Notes under the pieces: generated by a model
The model's database searches: none
Seen by the model: only the letters and a program-made list of their open reading frames with translations
Told to the model about the DNA's origin: nothing
Position numbers and translations under genes: made by a program
Origin: Bradyrhizobium sp. BR13661
GTDB taxonomy: Bacteria; Pseudomonadota; Alphaproteobacteria; Rhizobiales; Xanthobacteraceae
Reading direction: 5' to 3'
Assembly (NCBI RefSeq): GCF_029892425.1
Contig: NZ_JARXWB010000007.1
Span: forward strand, 186,001-250,000
Length of the DNA stretch: 64,000 bases
Shown here: positions 35,014 through 43,803 of the stretch, in pieces
How positions within the stretch are numbered: position 1 is the first letter of the stretch
Layout of the letters: each line of letters begins with the position of its first letter

Positions 35014-35535
35014 CTAGTCCTCCTGCAACTCCGTGGCGACGTTGGCGAGCCAGCGGCGAATGCTTGCCTCCGCCTTGGCGTCGAGGCCACCGGCCAAACG
35101 TTTCTCCAAATCAATCACACGTTCCCGGCAGGCCTTCAGCAGCGTTGTGCCGCGCGGTGTCAGAGTCCACTGCTGGATGCGCCCATGGACGGGATGGCGG
35201 GTCATCACGATCGCACCGTCGCGCTCGAGGTTGCGGATGATCACGCCGACTGTTTGCGGTGTCAGGAAGGTGAGGCGGGCGACGTCGGCGCCCGACAGGC
35301 CCGGATAGGCATTCAGCATCGTCAGCACGGCGAATTGCGGCGAGGTTACGCCGAGATCAGCCAGCGTACGTTCCATCTTCAGCCGAACCGCGGCGTGTGC
35401 CTGGCGCAGGAGGTATCCGAGATAGCCTTGCTCGCCACGTTTGCCTTCGCCGGGAGCGGGGACATGTGCTGGGGCTGCCTCCGTGGACACCCTCTGCTCC
35501 GCTTTCGATTTCGTGATACTGGCTGACTTGCGCAT
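35014..35535 (-). CDS. MarR-family transcriptional regulator
   Basis: A 173-residue MarR protein with an extra ~40-residue charged N-terminus before the winged helix. The core reads LGVTSPQFAVLTMLNAYPGLSGADVARLTFLTPQTVGVIIRNLERDGAIVMTRHPVHGRIQQWTLTPRG. It is divergent from the AhpD-like gene. The 57-base intergenic region contains two copies of a TATAAG-centred palindrome, one immediately adjacent to its own start, so it is likely to repress itself and the AhpD-cupin operon. Family members often respond to oxidants or phenolics. Confidence 0.9.
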   Translation of the reverse strand: MRKSASITKSKAEQRVSTEAAPAHVPAPGEGKRGEQGYLGYLLRQAHAAVRLKMERTLADLGVTSPQFAVLTMLNAYPGLSGADVARLTFLTPQTVGVIIRNLERDGAIVMTRHPVHGRIQQWTLTPRGTTLLKACRERVIDLEKRLAGGLDAKAEASIRRWLANVATELQED

Positions 35536-35537
35536 AA

Positions 35538-35553
35538 TATAAGAACTCTTATA
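35538..35553. promoter_or_regulatory. MarR operator-like palindrome 1
   Basis: TATAAGA-AC-TCTTATA is a perfect 7-bp inverted repeat with a 2-base centre, only two bases from the MarR start codon. The size and symmetry fit a MarR dimer site. Confidence 0.7.
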
Positions 35554-35556
35554 AGA

Positions 35557-35572
35557 TATAAGTAGTCTTACA
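35557..35572. promoter_or_regulatory. MarR operator-like palindrome 2
   Basis: TATAAGTAGTCTTACA matches the first site at 13 of 16 positions, in direct orientation and 19 bases centre to centre. That spacing is nearly two helical turns, so both dimers would lie on one DNA face. It lies 20 bases before the AhpD-like ATG. Confidence 0.6.
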
Positions 35573-35592
35573 ATATCACGAGGTTGATTGCA

Positions 35593-36060
35593 ATGTCACA
35601 CGCCCGCAGCGAATACGAGGATTTCAAGCGCATCACGCCCGATGCGTATGATCTGGTGCTGGCGCTCGGTCAGGTCGCGGCCAAGGCCGGCCTCGACAAG
35701 CAACTGCTCGAGCTGGTCAAGCTGCGCGCCTCGCAGATCAACGGCTGCGCCTTCTGCGTCCAGCATCACGTCCTCCTCTCGGAGCGGCTTGGGATTCCCG
35801 CCGACAAGCTTCATCTCGTCGCGGTGTGGCGCGAAGCTCCAATTTATTCGGCGCGTGAGCGCGCAGCGCTGGCATGGGCCGAGGCACTGACCCAGCTGCC
35901 GGACGGCTTCGGCGACGAGGTTTATGACGAGGTGCAGCGCGAATTCTCCGAGGCCGAGCTGATGTATCTGACCTCGGCGATAGCCTCGATCAACGTTTGG
36001 AATCGGTATGGTGCAGCGTTTCGCTGGACGCCGCCGAAGCGGCCGGCAACGGCGTCCTGA
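35593..36060 (+). CDS. AhpD/carboxymuconolactone decarboxylase-family protein
   Basis: A 155-residue AhpD-like alkylhydroperoxidase-family protein. The redox motif is NGCAFCVQHH with Cys52, Cys55 and His59, which is the peroxidase-type CxxC...H arrangement rather than a decarboxylase site. GAGG lies 9 bases before the ATG at 35593. It is controlled, by context, by the divergent MarR regulator and is followed after 12 bases by a cupin gene, suggesting a small oxidative-stress or detoxification operon. Confidence 0.9.
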   Translation: MSHARSEYEDFKRITPDAYDLVLALGQVAAKAGLDKQLLELVKLRASQINGCAFCVQHHVLLSERLGIPADKLHLVAVWREAPIYSARERAALAWAEALTQLPDGFGDEVYDEVQREFSEAELMYLTSAIASINVWNRYGAAFRWTPPKRPATAS

Positions 36061-36072
36061 TCACGAGGGGAA

Positions 36073-36576
36073 ATGACCATGACAGCTATGAGCTTGGCGG
36101 CCGCGCCGCGTCATCAGCGATCGATAATCTTGGCTCTTGTCGGCGGGTTTGCTTGCGCAGTCGCGATCGGCAGAGCGTTGCCTGTGACGTTCGACACCGT
36201 CTCAGGCGCGCTGGCGCCGCTTTGCGCGACCGCTGCCGAGAGCTCACCGCTCGACAAAGTCGAGCCGATTGGCTCCTATGCGCTACCCAACGTGCCAGGT
36301 AAGCGCGTGACCATTGTGCGCGTGTTCTACGGTCCGGGCGGATTTTCGCGGCCGCATCGCCATGCGGGTTCGGTGACCGCCTATATCACCAAGGGAGAGA
36401 TCCGCTCCCAGCTCGGCGGTGGACCGGTCGAGACATTCGGCGTTGGCCAATCTTTCTTCGAACCGCCGGGCGCAACGCATCTGGTCTCGGCCAATGCCAG
36501 TACCACGGAGCCTGCCGAACTGATCGCCGTGTTCGTGGCGGATGAGGGCGCGCAACTGACGACCTATATCGAGTGA
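36073..36576 (+). CDS. Membrane-anchored cupin-domain protein
   Basis: A 167-residue protein with a hydrophobic N-terminal segment (SIILALVGGFACAVAIG) acting as signal or anchor, then a single cupin barrel. The first cupin motif is RPHRHAGSVTAYITKGEI and the second GVGQSFFEPPGATHLVSAN, supplying three histidines and a glutamate-type position for metal. GAGGGGAA precedes the ATG. It is operonic with the AhpD-like gene. It may be a periplasmic metal-dependent oxygenase or isomerase; no substrate can be assigned. Confidence 0.85.
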   Translation: MTMTAMSLAAAPRHQRSIILALVGGFACAVAIGRALPVTFDTVSGALAPLCATAAESSPLDKVEPIGSYALPNVPGKRVTIVRVFYGPGGFSRPHRHAGSVTAYITKGEIRSQLGGGPVETFGVGQSFFEPPGATHLVSANASTTEPAELIAVFVADEGAQLTTYIE

Positions 36577-36627
36577 CGCATAAGCCGGATCGAGCGGTAG
36601 CTCGATCCGGCCATATCTCAAACCATA

Positions 36628-37536
36628 TCAGCCCCCGTAGGACGCAGGGTCGGGATTGTCCGACGGATTCTCGAACGACTTCTTCAGCGATGCCGGCATC
36701 GGGACGTGGAAGTTCAGGCCGCGCGGCGGGACCGGCTCCATGAACCATTTGTCGTAGATCTTCTGGATCTCGGGGCTCTGGTAGAGTTTTGAAGTTGCCC
36801 GATCGACCACTGTCTTGAACGGCACGTCATCCTTGCGCAGCATGATGCCATAGGGCTCCGGATCGGAGAATGCGCCGTTGCTGATGGCGTAGAGCGAAGG
36901 GTCTTTCGACGACGCGATCATCGCGGCAAGCTGGATATCGTCCATGACGAATGCCGCGGCGCGGTCGGTCTCAACCATCAGGAATGCCTCGGGGACATCC
37001 TTGGCACTCATGACCGTGATGCCGAGCGAGCGGGCCAGATTGGCCTTGGTGAGCTGGTTGATGTTTGTCGTGCCCGCGACGGAGACAACAGCCTTGCCCT
37101 TGAGATCATCGACCTGATCAAGTTTCAGCGCCTTCTTGGACACGAAACGGCTCGCCGTGAGGAAATGCGTGTTGGTGAACCACACCTGCTTCTGGCGGTC
37201 GGCGTTGTTGGTGGTGGAGCCGCATTCGAGATCAACCGTGCCGTTCGCCATCAGTGGGATGCGTGTGGATGAGGTGACGATGCTCTCGTTGACCTCGAGC
37301 TTGTCCAGCTTGAGCTCGCTCTTGATCTCGTCGACGATCTTCATGCAGATGTCGACGGCGTAACCGACGATCTTCTGCTTGTCGTCAATGTAGCTGAACG
37401 GCACCGCACTATCGCGGATCCCAAGCGTGATCGCGCCGGTGTCCTTGATCTTCTTGAGCGTGCCGCTCAATTCGTCCGCGCGCGCCGGCATGGCGAGCGC
37501 GGCGGCGAGCATGGCCGCTGTGGTGAGATAACGCAT
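36628..37536 (-). CDS. Amino-acid ABC transporter substrate-binding protein (GltI-like), orphan
   Basis: A 302-residue periplasmic binding protein of the polar amino-acid family 3. It has a signal peptide (MRYLTTAAMLAAALAMPARA), then GTLKKIKDTGAITLGIRDSAVPFSYIDDKQKIVGYAVDIC, the family signature. The sequence resembles glutamate/aspartate-binding GltI proteins. GAAGGGAAGCTC precedes the ATG at 37536. No permease or ATPase genes are adjacent, so it either serves a transporter encoded elsewhere or is a specificity variant. Confidence 0.9.
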   Translation of the reverse strand: MRYLTTAAMLAAALAMPARADELSGTLKKIKDTGAITLGIRDSAVPFSYIDDKQKIVGYAVDICMKIVDEIKSELKLDKLEVNESIVTSSTRIPLMANGTVDLECGSTTNNADRQKQVWFTNTHFLTASRFVSKKALKLDQVDDLKGKAVVSVAGTTNINQLTKANLARSLGITVMSAKDVPEAFLMVETDRAAAFVMDDIQLAAMIASSKDPSLYAISNGAFSDPEPYGIMLRKDDVPFKTVVDRATSKLYQSPEIQKIYDKWFMEPVPPRGLNFHVPMPASLKKSFENPSDNPDPASYGG

Positions 37537-37694
37537 GAGCTTCCCTTCATCCTGTTGGCTGCGGCAGCCAAGCAATTCTGGGGCCAGAAGGTCGGGTCAC
37601 GCAGGAATTGGCCGGGCCAGGCTTTGCCGAGCCCGCCGGGCCATCATCGCCGTGTCACAGGCCTTGGCGAGCGGCGTCGGCGGCGTGCGCAGCC

Positions 37695-39314
37695 TTAGTT
37701 CTCTTCGCTGCTCGATCCCTCGCGCAGATCGGGCTTCACCACATCCTCGGGCAGCGTATGCGCACCCGGCTGCGGGTTGCCGGCGATCTCCGTGCCGATC
37801 TCGTGGCCGCGGGCGCGGATCAGGCGCTCATAGGCCGAAACCAGCGTGACGTAGGGGCTGACCCAGATCCAGCCGTCGCGGGTGAACACTTGAACGTCGA
37901 AATGCAGATGCATTGACGTGCCCGCAGGATGATCGAGGTAGTTCGAGATCACGCCGATCTTCTCGCCTTCGGTGACGATGCGGCCGTTGAGGACCCCGTC
38001 GGCATTCATCGCCAGCGGGTTCATGTGCATGTAGCGGAAGCGGATGTGTTCGGTCCGGCTGTTGACCTCGAGCGTCGCCGCCTGGTCCTTGGAGGCGCGG
38101 ATCACCATGGCGTCGCGCACCGCAACGACACTGCGTTGCTTGGGATCGCAGGGTTCGCGACCGTCAGCGGGCGAGGGGCATTCGGCGGCGCGGATGTCCT
38201 CGCCCTGATGGCCGTAGCCGCCGCCGCATTGCCAGACTTCGAAGCTGCGGGACTCGCAGAAATTGTCGCGCCAGGGATAGGCTGTCGGGCCATCATTATC
38301 GCGCTTCGCGTAGGATTGCGAATGCACGAAGGCGGGCGCTTTTTCGAGCGGAAAGCGGATTTGCGCGTACGCCATCGCGTCGGGATGGCCACCCTGCTTG
38401 CGATAACCGGTGTTCGGAATGATGTCTCCGCTCGGCCGGTAGCTGAAATCCGCCGACCGCTGGGCGGGACGATCGGTAAGATCGGAGGCAACGTCCATCA
38501 GAGGCCGCATGCGCTGGCCGCCGGCGACGTGCAGCGCTCTCAGGAAACGCTCGGCGACGGGATAAGCTTCCTTGCAGGCAAGGCGTCGCGGCTTTGCGAC
38601 GCTGTCAAGGCACTGGATCGATACCACATAGGCGACGCCAAAACGCGTGAAAGCGTAGCGGACATAGCCTTCGCGGATGAACTTGCGCAGGTCCGGATAG
38701 ATCGCCGCGAGCGGCTTGACCGGTTCGCCCTTGCCGCCGGCGGGATCGGCGATGTCGTAGACGAGCGCAGAACCGGTGATCTGTACCTCGACCGGTTTTG
38801 TGAAGGTGCGCGACGGCATGCCGTCGCCGGCGCCAGGCTCAAGAGAGAACATCGCGCTGTATCCGGCTGGACCCGCGTCAAACATGTCGACGGGATTGAA
38901 ATCAGCCTGGTGACGCGACAGCGAGAGCGTGGACGGCGCGCCGCTGCGTTGCGCGTCGAGATAGGCGGCGGCATCGAACGGCAGCAGCACGGGAACGGAG
39001 CTGCGGGCAATGCCGGTGAAAAACTGCGAGGAGACCGCGTTGAGCTGCACCAGCGCCGGCATCCCGCGTGGGTCGAAACGCGGCACCGAACGGCGCGGCA
39101 CGAAGATGAAATCGCCCGCGACCTGTGGGCGGCTGCTGATCTCGGTGCGGAGCTGGTCGAGCGCTGCGCGCCAGTCGACGCGCAGGGCCGTGAGTGAGGG
39201 GCTGCGGAATTCGTCCGCGGCAATCGGAGATGCAAGGAGGAGCGAAAGCGACGCCAGAAGAAGCGAGACGAAGCGGAAACCCTTCCTAGCCACAGTCTCG
39301 CCCCCCGGCGGCAC
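37695..39314 (-). CDS. Exported M23-family metallopeptidase
   Basis: A 539-residue protein with an N-terminal hydrophobic signal (VSLLLASLSLLLASPIAADE) and a large N-terminal domain of unknown type. The C-terminal LytM/M23 peptidase domain has its zinc ligands in YGHQGEDIRA (HxxxD) and MHLHFDVQ (HxH). The family cleaves peptidoglycan cross-links or activates amidases. It carries inserted Cys/Pro-rich loops (ECPSPADGREPCDPKQ). The start is GTG with AGGACAG upstream; a second GTG seven codons later is possible. It lies downstream of efp on the same strand, after a 26-base gap. Confidence 0.85.
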   Translation of the reverse strand: MPPGGETVARKGFRFVSLLLASLSLLLASPIAADEFRSPSLTALRVDWRAALDQLRTEISSRPQVAGDFIFVPRRSVPRFDPRGMPALVQLNAVSSQFFTGIARSSVPVLLPFDAAAYLDAQRSGAPSTLSLSRHQADFNPVDMFDAGPAGYSAMFSLEPGAGDGMPSRTFTKPVEVQITGSALVYDIADPAGGKGEPVKPLAAIYPDLRKFIREGYVRYAFTRFGVAYVVSIQCLDSVAKPRRLACKEAYPVAERFLRALHVAGGQRMRPLMDVASDLTDRPAQRSADFSYRPSGDIIPNTGYRKQGGHPDAMAYAQIRFPLEKAPAFVHSQSYAKRDNDGPTAYPWRDNFCESRSFEVWQCGGGYGHQGEDIRAAECPSPADGREPCDPKQRSVVAVRDAMVIRASKDQAATLEVNSRTEHIRFRYMHMNPLAMNADGVLNGRIVTEGEKIGVISNYLDHPAGTSMHLHFDVQVFTRDGWIWVSPYVTLVSAYERLIRARGHEIGTEIAGNPQPGAHTLPEDVVKPDLREGSSSEEN

Positions 39315-39340
39315 CTGTCCTGATTCCTCGATCCCTCGGC

Positions 39341-39907
39341 TTAGTCCTTGGCGCGCTCGGAATAGGAGCCGTCTTCGGTCATCACCACGATGCGGGTGCC
39401 GACCGAGATGTGCGGCGGCACAGTGGTGCGGATACCGTTGGAGAGCACCGCCGGCTTGTAGGACGACGAGGCGGTCTGGCCTTTGGTCACCGGCTCGGTC
39501 TCGACGACTTCCAGCGTCACGCGCTGCGGCAGAGCGAGCGAAACCACGTTGACGTCGTGGGTCGACAGCTTGACGGTCATGTCGGGCTGAAGATAGGCGG
39601 CGGCATCGCCGACGACGTCCTTGGAGACCTGCACCTGGTCGTAGGTCTCGGGGTTCATGAAGTGGAAGCCGTCGCCATCTTCATACAGGAAGGTGAAGTT
39701 GCGCTCTTCGATCGTGGCCTTTTCGACCTGGTCGGTGGTCTTGTAGCGCTCCGAGATCTTTACCCCGTCCGAGATTCGGCGCATTTCGATCTGGCTGACC
39801 GGCGTGCCCTTGCCGGGATGGATGTTCTCGGCGCTCACGACGACATAAAGCTTGCCGTCTTGCTCGATCACGTTGCCCTTGCGAATAGAACTGGCGATGA
39901 CTCTCAA
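39341..39907 (-). CDS. efp: Translation elongation factor P
   Basis: EF-P relieves ribosome stalling at polyproline stretches. The protein is 188 residues with the three-domain beta fold. Lys33 in the HPGKGTP loop is the residue that EpmA modifies with beta-lysine. The C-terminal signature with [14 protein letters not shown] is present. The gene is divergent from epmA-epmB, with 162 bases between the starts, so substrate and modification enzymes are encoded together. [19 protein letters not shown] matches the N-terminus of alphaproteobacterial EF-P. Confidence 0.96.
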   Translation of the reverse strand: MRVIASSIRKGNVIEQDGKLYVVVSAENIHPGKGTPVSQIEMRRISDGVKISERYKTTDQVEKATIEERNFTFLYEDGDGFHFMNPETYDQVQVSKDVVGDAAAYLQPDMTVKLSTHDVNVVSLALPQRVTLEVVETEPVTKGQTASSSYKPAVLSNGIRTTVPPHISVGTRIVVMTEDGSYSERAKD

Positions 39908-40069
39908 AGCTATATTTCCTGCTTGCTTGGCCCGGCTCAGGCCAGGACGTGGTCAAATCGATGGGGGACTTGGGGCCTCAAATCAGACCTCGGCGCCCGT
40001 TTCGGGCCGCAACATACGCATTTTGTCGTTGAATGCCAGCATTTTGCTGGCCCAAGGGGCGACCGGTTA

Positions 40070-41122
40070 ATGGCTGGGGACAAGCCGATTTCGCCGTTCT
40101 GGAGCCCGTCGCGGCACCTCGACCGGCGGCCGTTCCTCCAGGCCAGGGGGGCCATCATCGGAGCCGTCAGGGGCTTTTTCGCCGAACAGGGCTTCGTCGA
40201 GGTCGAAACCTCGGTCCTTCAGGTCTCTCCGGGCAACGAGACCCATTTGCACGCTCCCCGGACCGAGATCATCCGGCACGACGGCAGCCGAGCCAGCCGT
40301 TACCTGCGGACCTCGCCCGAATTCGCCTGCAAGAAGCTGCTGGCGGCCGGCGAAGAGCGGATATTCGAGTTCGCCCGGGTGTTCCGCGACCGCGAGCGCG
40401 GCGACCTGCACTTGCCCGAATTCACCATGCTGGAATGGTACAGGGCCAGCGCACCCTATGACGCCATCATGGCCGATACGGTGGTCGTCATCGCCACGGC
40501 CGCGCAGGCAACCGGGATTGGGACTTTCGCGTTCCGGGGCCGGACCGCGGACCCGTTCGCCGAGCCAGAGCTGCTGACCGTCGCAGGCGCCTTCGAGCGC
40601 TTCGCCGGGGTCGACCTGCTGTCGACAATCTCGGACAACGAGGGTAACCGTGCCGCGCTCGCCGAAGCGGCCGCCGGCAAGGTCCGGGTTGCCGAGGACG
40701 ACACCTGGTCGGACATCTTCAGCAAGGTCCTGGTCGAGCATGTCGAGCCGCATCTGGGGCAGGGGCGTTTGACCATTCTGTTCGAATACCCATCTCCGGA
40801 GGCGGCGCTGGCGCGAGTGAAGACAGACGACCCGCGGGTCGCCGAGCGGTTCGAGGTCTATGCCTGCGGCGTCGAACTCGCCAACGGCTTTGGCGAACTC
40901 ACCGACGCCGGGGAACAGCGTAAGCGCTTCACGGAGTCGATGGCAGAGAAGCAGCGCCGCTACGGCGAGGCCTATCCGCTGGATGAGGATTTTCTGGCCG
41001 CGGTTGCCGCAATGCCGGAGGCGAGCGGTGTCGCGCTCGGTTTCGATCGGCTCGTGATGCTGGCAAGCGGCGCAACGCGGATTGATCAGGTGGTGTGGAC
41101 ACCGCCTGCGGACGAGAGATGA
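40070..41122 (+). CDS. epmA: EF-P lysine lysyltransferase
   Basis: EpmA (PoxA/GenX) is a truncated class II lysyl-tRNA synthetase paralogue that attaches (R)-beta-lysine to EF-P. The protein is 350 residues without the anticodon-binding domain. Class II motifs are visible: VEVETSVLQVSPGNETHL, YLRTSPEFACKKLLAAGEERIFEFARVFRDRERGDLHLPEFTMLEWYR and the C-terminal SGVALGFDRLVMLA. The ATG at 40070 is preceded by AAGGGG. The long upstream frame across the intergenic region is not coding. Its stop overlaps the epmB start (ATGA). Confidence 0.95.
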   Translation: MAGDKPISPFWSPSRHLDRRPFLQARGAIIGAVRGFFAEQGFVEVETSVLQVSPGNETHLHAPRTEIIRHDGSRASRYLRTSPEFACKKLLAAGEERIFEFARVFRDRERGDLHLPEFTMLEWYRASAPYDAIMADTVVVIATAAQATGIGTFAFRGRTADPFAEPELLTVAGAFERFAGVDLLSTISDNEGNRAALAEAAAGKVRVAEDDTWSDIFSKVLVEHVEPHLGQGRLTILFEYPSPEAALARVKTDDPRVAERFEVYACGVELANGFGELTDAGEQRKRFTESMAEKQRRYGEAYPLDEDFLAAVAAMPEASGVALGFDRLVMLASGATRIDQVVWTPPADER

Positions 41123-42213
41123 CAAAGACCAATCTTGCACGAACATTGCGTGAGCCGGCCGAACTTGTCGCCGCGGACCTCGCGCCTGCCACCGCTCTGC
41201 CCACGCTAGAACGCGTCGCGGCCCGCTATGCGGTTGCGATCACGCCGGCGCTGGCCCAGCTGATCGATACCTCGGATCCTGACGATCCCATCGCCCGCCA
41301 GTTCGTTCCGACTGCCGCGGAGCTCCAGATGCAGCCGGGCGAAAGCGCCGATCCGATCGGCGATCACCCGCATTCGCCTGTCACCGGCATCGTGCATCGC
41401 TATCCCGATCGGGTGCTGTTCAAGCTCGTTCACGTCTGCGCGGTCTATTGCCGCTTCTGCTTCCGCCGCGAGATGGTCGGTCCCGGCAAGGAGAACGCAC
41501 TCTCGGATAGCGCCTATCTTGCCGCGATCGACTACATCCGCGCGCATAGCGAGATATGGGAGGTGATCCTGACCGGCGGCGATCCGCTGATGCTGTCGCC
41601 GCGCCGGATGAGCGAGATCATGGCTGATCTCGCCGGCATCGATCACGTCAAGATCGTCCGCCTTCACACCCGGGTGCCCGTGGCCGATCCCGCGCGCATC
41701 AGCGACGAGATGGTCGCGGCGCTGCAGGTCGAGGGTGCAACCACCTGGGTGGCACTACATGCCAACCATGCGCGCGAGCTGACGGGGCCGGCCCGCGCCG
41801 CCTGCGCGCGGCTGGTCGATGCTGGAATTCCCATGGTCAGCCAGTCCGTGCTTTTGCGCGGCGTCAATGACAACGTCGCCGCCCTGTCGGATTTGATGCG
41901 GGCTTTCGTCGAATGCCGGATCAAGCCCTATTACCTGCATCATGGCGATCTCGCGCCGGGCACTGCGCATCTGCGCACGACGCTGGCGCACGGACAGGAG
42001 TTGATGCGGCAGTTGCGCGGGCGGGTGTCAGGGCTGTGTCAGCCTGACTATGTCATCGACATTCCCGGCGGCGCCGGCAAATCGCCGGTCGGGCCGAATT
42101 ATGTGTTGGCGGCGCCAAATACCGCAGCTCATGCGGGTGATACGGTGACGGAAACGCGCTATCGTATCGTCGACTATTGCGGCGACGTTCATCTGTATCC
42201 ACCAGAGACCTGA
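41119..42213 (+). CDS. epmB: EF-P beta-lysylation protein EpmB (lysine 2,3-aminomutase family)
   Basis: EpmB is a radical-SAM, PLP-dependent enzyme converting (S)-alpha-lysine to (R)-beta-lysine for EF-P modification. The 364 residues contain the CxxxCxxC cluster motif with Cys107, Cys111 and Cys114 (VCAVYCRFCFRR) and the PLP lysine in GGAGKSPVGPNY. The short length and direct coupling to epmA separate it from catabolic lysine 2,3-aminomutases. Confidence 0.95.
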   Translation: MTKTNLARTLREPAELVAADLAPATALPTLERVAARYAVAITPALAQLIDTSDPDDPIARQFVPTAAELQMQPGESADPIGDHPHSPVTGIVHRYPDRVLFKLVHVCAVYCRFCFRREMVGPGKENALSDSAYLAAIDYIRAHSEIWEVILTGGDPLMLSPRRMSEIMADLAGIDHVKIVRLHTRVPVADPARISDEMVAALQVEGATTWVALHANHARELTGPARAACARLVDAGIPMVSQSVLLRGVNDNVAALSDLMRAFVECRIKPYYLHHGDLAPGTAHLRTTLAHGQELMRQLRGRVSGLCQPDYVIDIPGGAGKSPVGPNYVLAAPNTAAHAGDTVTETRYRIVDYCGDVHLYPPET

Positions 42214-42257
42214 GCGGTTTGGATGCGAGACGTTGCTTTGGGAAACGGAGCGGAAAG

Positions 42258-42509
42258 ATGAAGAGCGTCATCGTGGCACTAGCGCTGCTGGCCTTGTTTG
42301 GCGGCGTGGCCGTCGCGCAGACCGGCACCAAGGGATCGACATCGGGCGGGGCCACGTCCGGCTCGACGCCGCTCGCGCCGATCGGTCATCGTCAGCCGAA
42401 AGTTGGCGACGTGCCGAACGAGAAAAATCTAAGCGATCCCAACGATCCCCTGAGCAAGGAAAATCAGGCGCTCGACAAGAAGATCAAGAGCATCTGCCGA
42501 GGCTGTTGA
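42258..42509 (+). CDS. Small secreted protein with C-terminal CRGC
   Basis: An 83-residue exported protein with a signal peptide (MKSVIVALALLALFGGVAVA), a Gly/Ser/Thr-rich linker (TGTKGSTSGGATSGSTP) and a conserved-looking end, KVGDVPNEKNLSDPNDPLSKEN followed by KKIKSICRGC. GGAGCGGAAAG provides the ribosome site. The terminal Cys pair could bind metal or form a disulphide. Function unknown. Confidence 0.78.
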   Translation: MKSVIVALALLALFGGVAVAQTGTKGSTSGGATSGSTPLAPIGHRQPKVGDVPNEKNLSDPNDPLSKENQALDKKIKSICRGC

Positions 42510-42563
42510 CGAGGGCGACGGGCAGGGCGCGAACAGCATCGCCCCGCCCGCCTTCGGCCCCGA

Positions 42564-43649
42564 TTACGCAGAGCGCTCGTGCAGTCCGGCGCGCGCGCTA
42601 TTGCGGCGGATCTCGACCGCATCAGCGAGCTGCTCGAGCGCCTTTACCGTCGTCGCCCAATCGATGCATCCGTCGGTGATGCTTTGGCCGTACACGAGCG
42701 GTTTGCCCGTCACCACGTCCTGGCGGCCGGCGACGAGATTGCTCTCGATCATCACGCCCATGATGCGGTTCTCGCCGCCCGAGATCTGACCGGCGATGTC
42801 GGCCATGACCAGTGGTTGGTTCTCCGGCTTCTTGCTCGAATTGGCGTGGCTCGCATCCACCATCACCAGCGGGGCGACGCCGGACTTCGCCAGGTCGTTG
42901 CAGGCCGCAGCGACGCTCGCCGCGTCGTAATTCGGCTTGGTTCCGCCGCGCAGGATGATGTGGCAGTCCTCATTGCCCGCAGTCGAGGCGATCGCAGAGC
43001 GGCCGAGCTTGGTCACCGCCATAAAATGATGCGGATGCGAGGCCGACTTCACCGCGTCCGCCGCGATCCGCACATTGCCGTCGGTGCCGTTCTTGAAGCC
43101 GACCGGGCAGGACAGCCCCGAGGCCAGCTCGCGATGGATCTGGCTTTCGGTCGTGCGGGCGCCGATTGCAGCCCAGGACACGAGGTCGGCGATGTATTGC
43201 GGTGTCGTCATGTCGAGGAATTCGGTGCCGGCGGGTAGGCCGAGATTGTTCACGGCCGACAGCACATTGCGTGCGAGCCGCAGGCCCTTGTTGATGTCGA
43301 AGCTGCCGTCGAGATCCGGATCGTTGATCAGGCCCTTCCAGCCCACCGTGGTGCGCGGCTTCTCGAAATAGACCCGCATCACGATCTCAAGCTGGTCGGC
43401 AAGCTCCTCGCGCAGGGCGGCGAGGTGCTCGGCATACTCGAGCGCCGCCTTGGGATCATGGACCGAGCAGGGGCCGACGACGACCAGAAGCCGGTCGTCC
43501 TGGCCATTGAGGATGGCGTGGATGGCGTTGCGCGCTGCCATCACCACGCGGGTCGCCGTGAGGGTGCGCGGGACCTCCCGCATCACGTCCTCGGGCGTGC
43601 TCAGCTCTTTCAGTTCGCGGATACGAAGATCGTCAGTCGTGCTCAGCAC
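42564..43649 (-). CDS. aroG: 3-deoxy-7-phosphoheptulonate (DAHP) synthase, class I
   Basis: DAHP synthase condenses PEP and erythrose-4-phosphate, the first step of the shikimate pathway. The 361 residues match the E. coli AroG/F/H class: VVVGPCSVHDPKAALEYAEHL, RVYFEKPRTTVGWKGL, GTEFLDMTTPQYIADLVSWAAIGARTTESQ, GFKNGTDG and VDASHANSSKK. The start is GTG with AGGAG 7 bases upstream. The transcript begins about 165 bases upstream with an aromatic leader peptide and a terminator hairpin, so expression is probably controlled by attenuation. Which AroG/F/H feedback type applies cannot be told from this sequence. Confidence 0.93.
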   Translation of the reverse strand: MLSTTDDLRIRELKELSTPEDVMREVPRTLTATRVVMAARNAIHAILNGQDDRLLVVVGPCSVHDPKAALEYAEHLAALREELADQLEIVMRVYFEKPRTTVGWKGLINDPDLDGSFDINKGLRLARNVLSAVNNLGLPAGTEFLDMTTPQYIADLVSWAAIGARTTESQIHRELASGLSCPVGFKNGTDGNVRIAADAVKSASHPHHFMAVTKLGRSAIASTAGNEDCHIILRGGTKPNYDAASVAAACNDLAKSGVAPLVMVDASHANSSKKPENQPLVMADIAGQISGGENRIMGVMIESNLVAGRQDVVTGKPLVYGQSITDGCIDWATTVKALEQLADAVEIRRNSARAGLHERSA

Positions 43650-43686
43650 GGCGGGCTCCTGTTTGTTTCAGAATCTGCCGGCCAAT

Positions 43687-43711
43687 AAAAAAGCCGCCAG
43701 GTCTGGCGGCT
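43687..43711 (-). terminator. Attenuator terminator of the DAHP synthase leader
   Basis: Read on the minus strand, AGCCGCCA-GACC-TGGCGGCT is a perfect 8-bp GC-rich stem followed by a run of T, ending 37 bases before the gene's start codon. It is a canonical intrinsic terminator placed inside the 5' leader of aroG. Confidence 0.85.
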
Positions 43712-43803
43712 GTTCGGACGTTTGCTTCAATATTCTAGATTGAGCGCGATCCCCCTGCCGCCAGCGAGCTGTCGTAGCTAAAGTACCAAAAATAGCTGGT
43801 GGC
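43693..43803 (-). promoter_or_regulatory. Four-segment attenuator of DAHP synthase
   Basis: In transcript order: segment 1 GCCACCAG (43803-43796), segment 2 CTGGCGGC (43764-43757), segment 3 GCCGCCAG (43710-43703) and segment 4 CTGGCGGC (43700-43693). Segments 2 and 4 are identical, so segment 3 pairs equally well with either. Segment 1 pairs with 2 at 7 of 8 positions. Aromatic codons immediately follow segment 1, so a ribosome stalled there would free segment 2 to capture segment 3 and prevent the 3:4 terminator. Confidence 0.8.
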
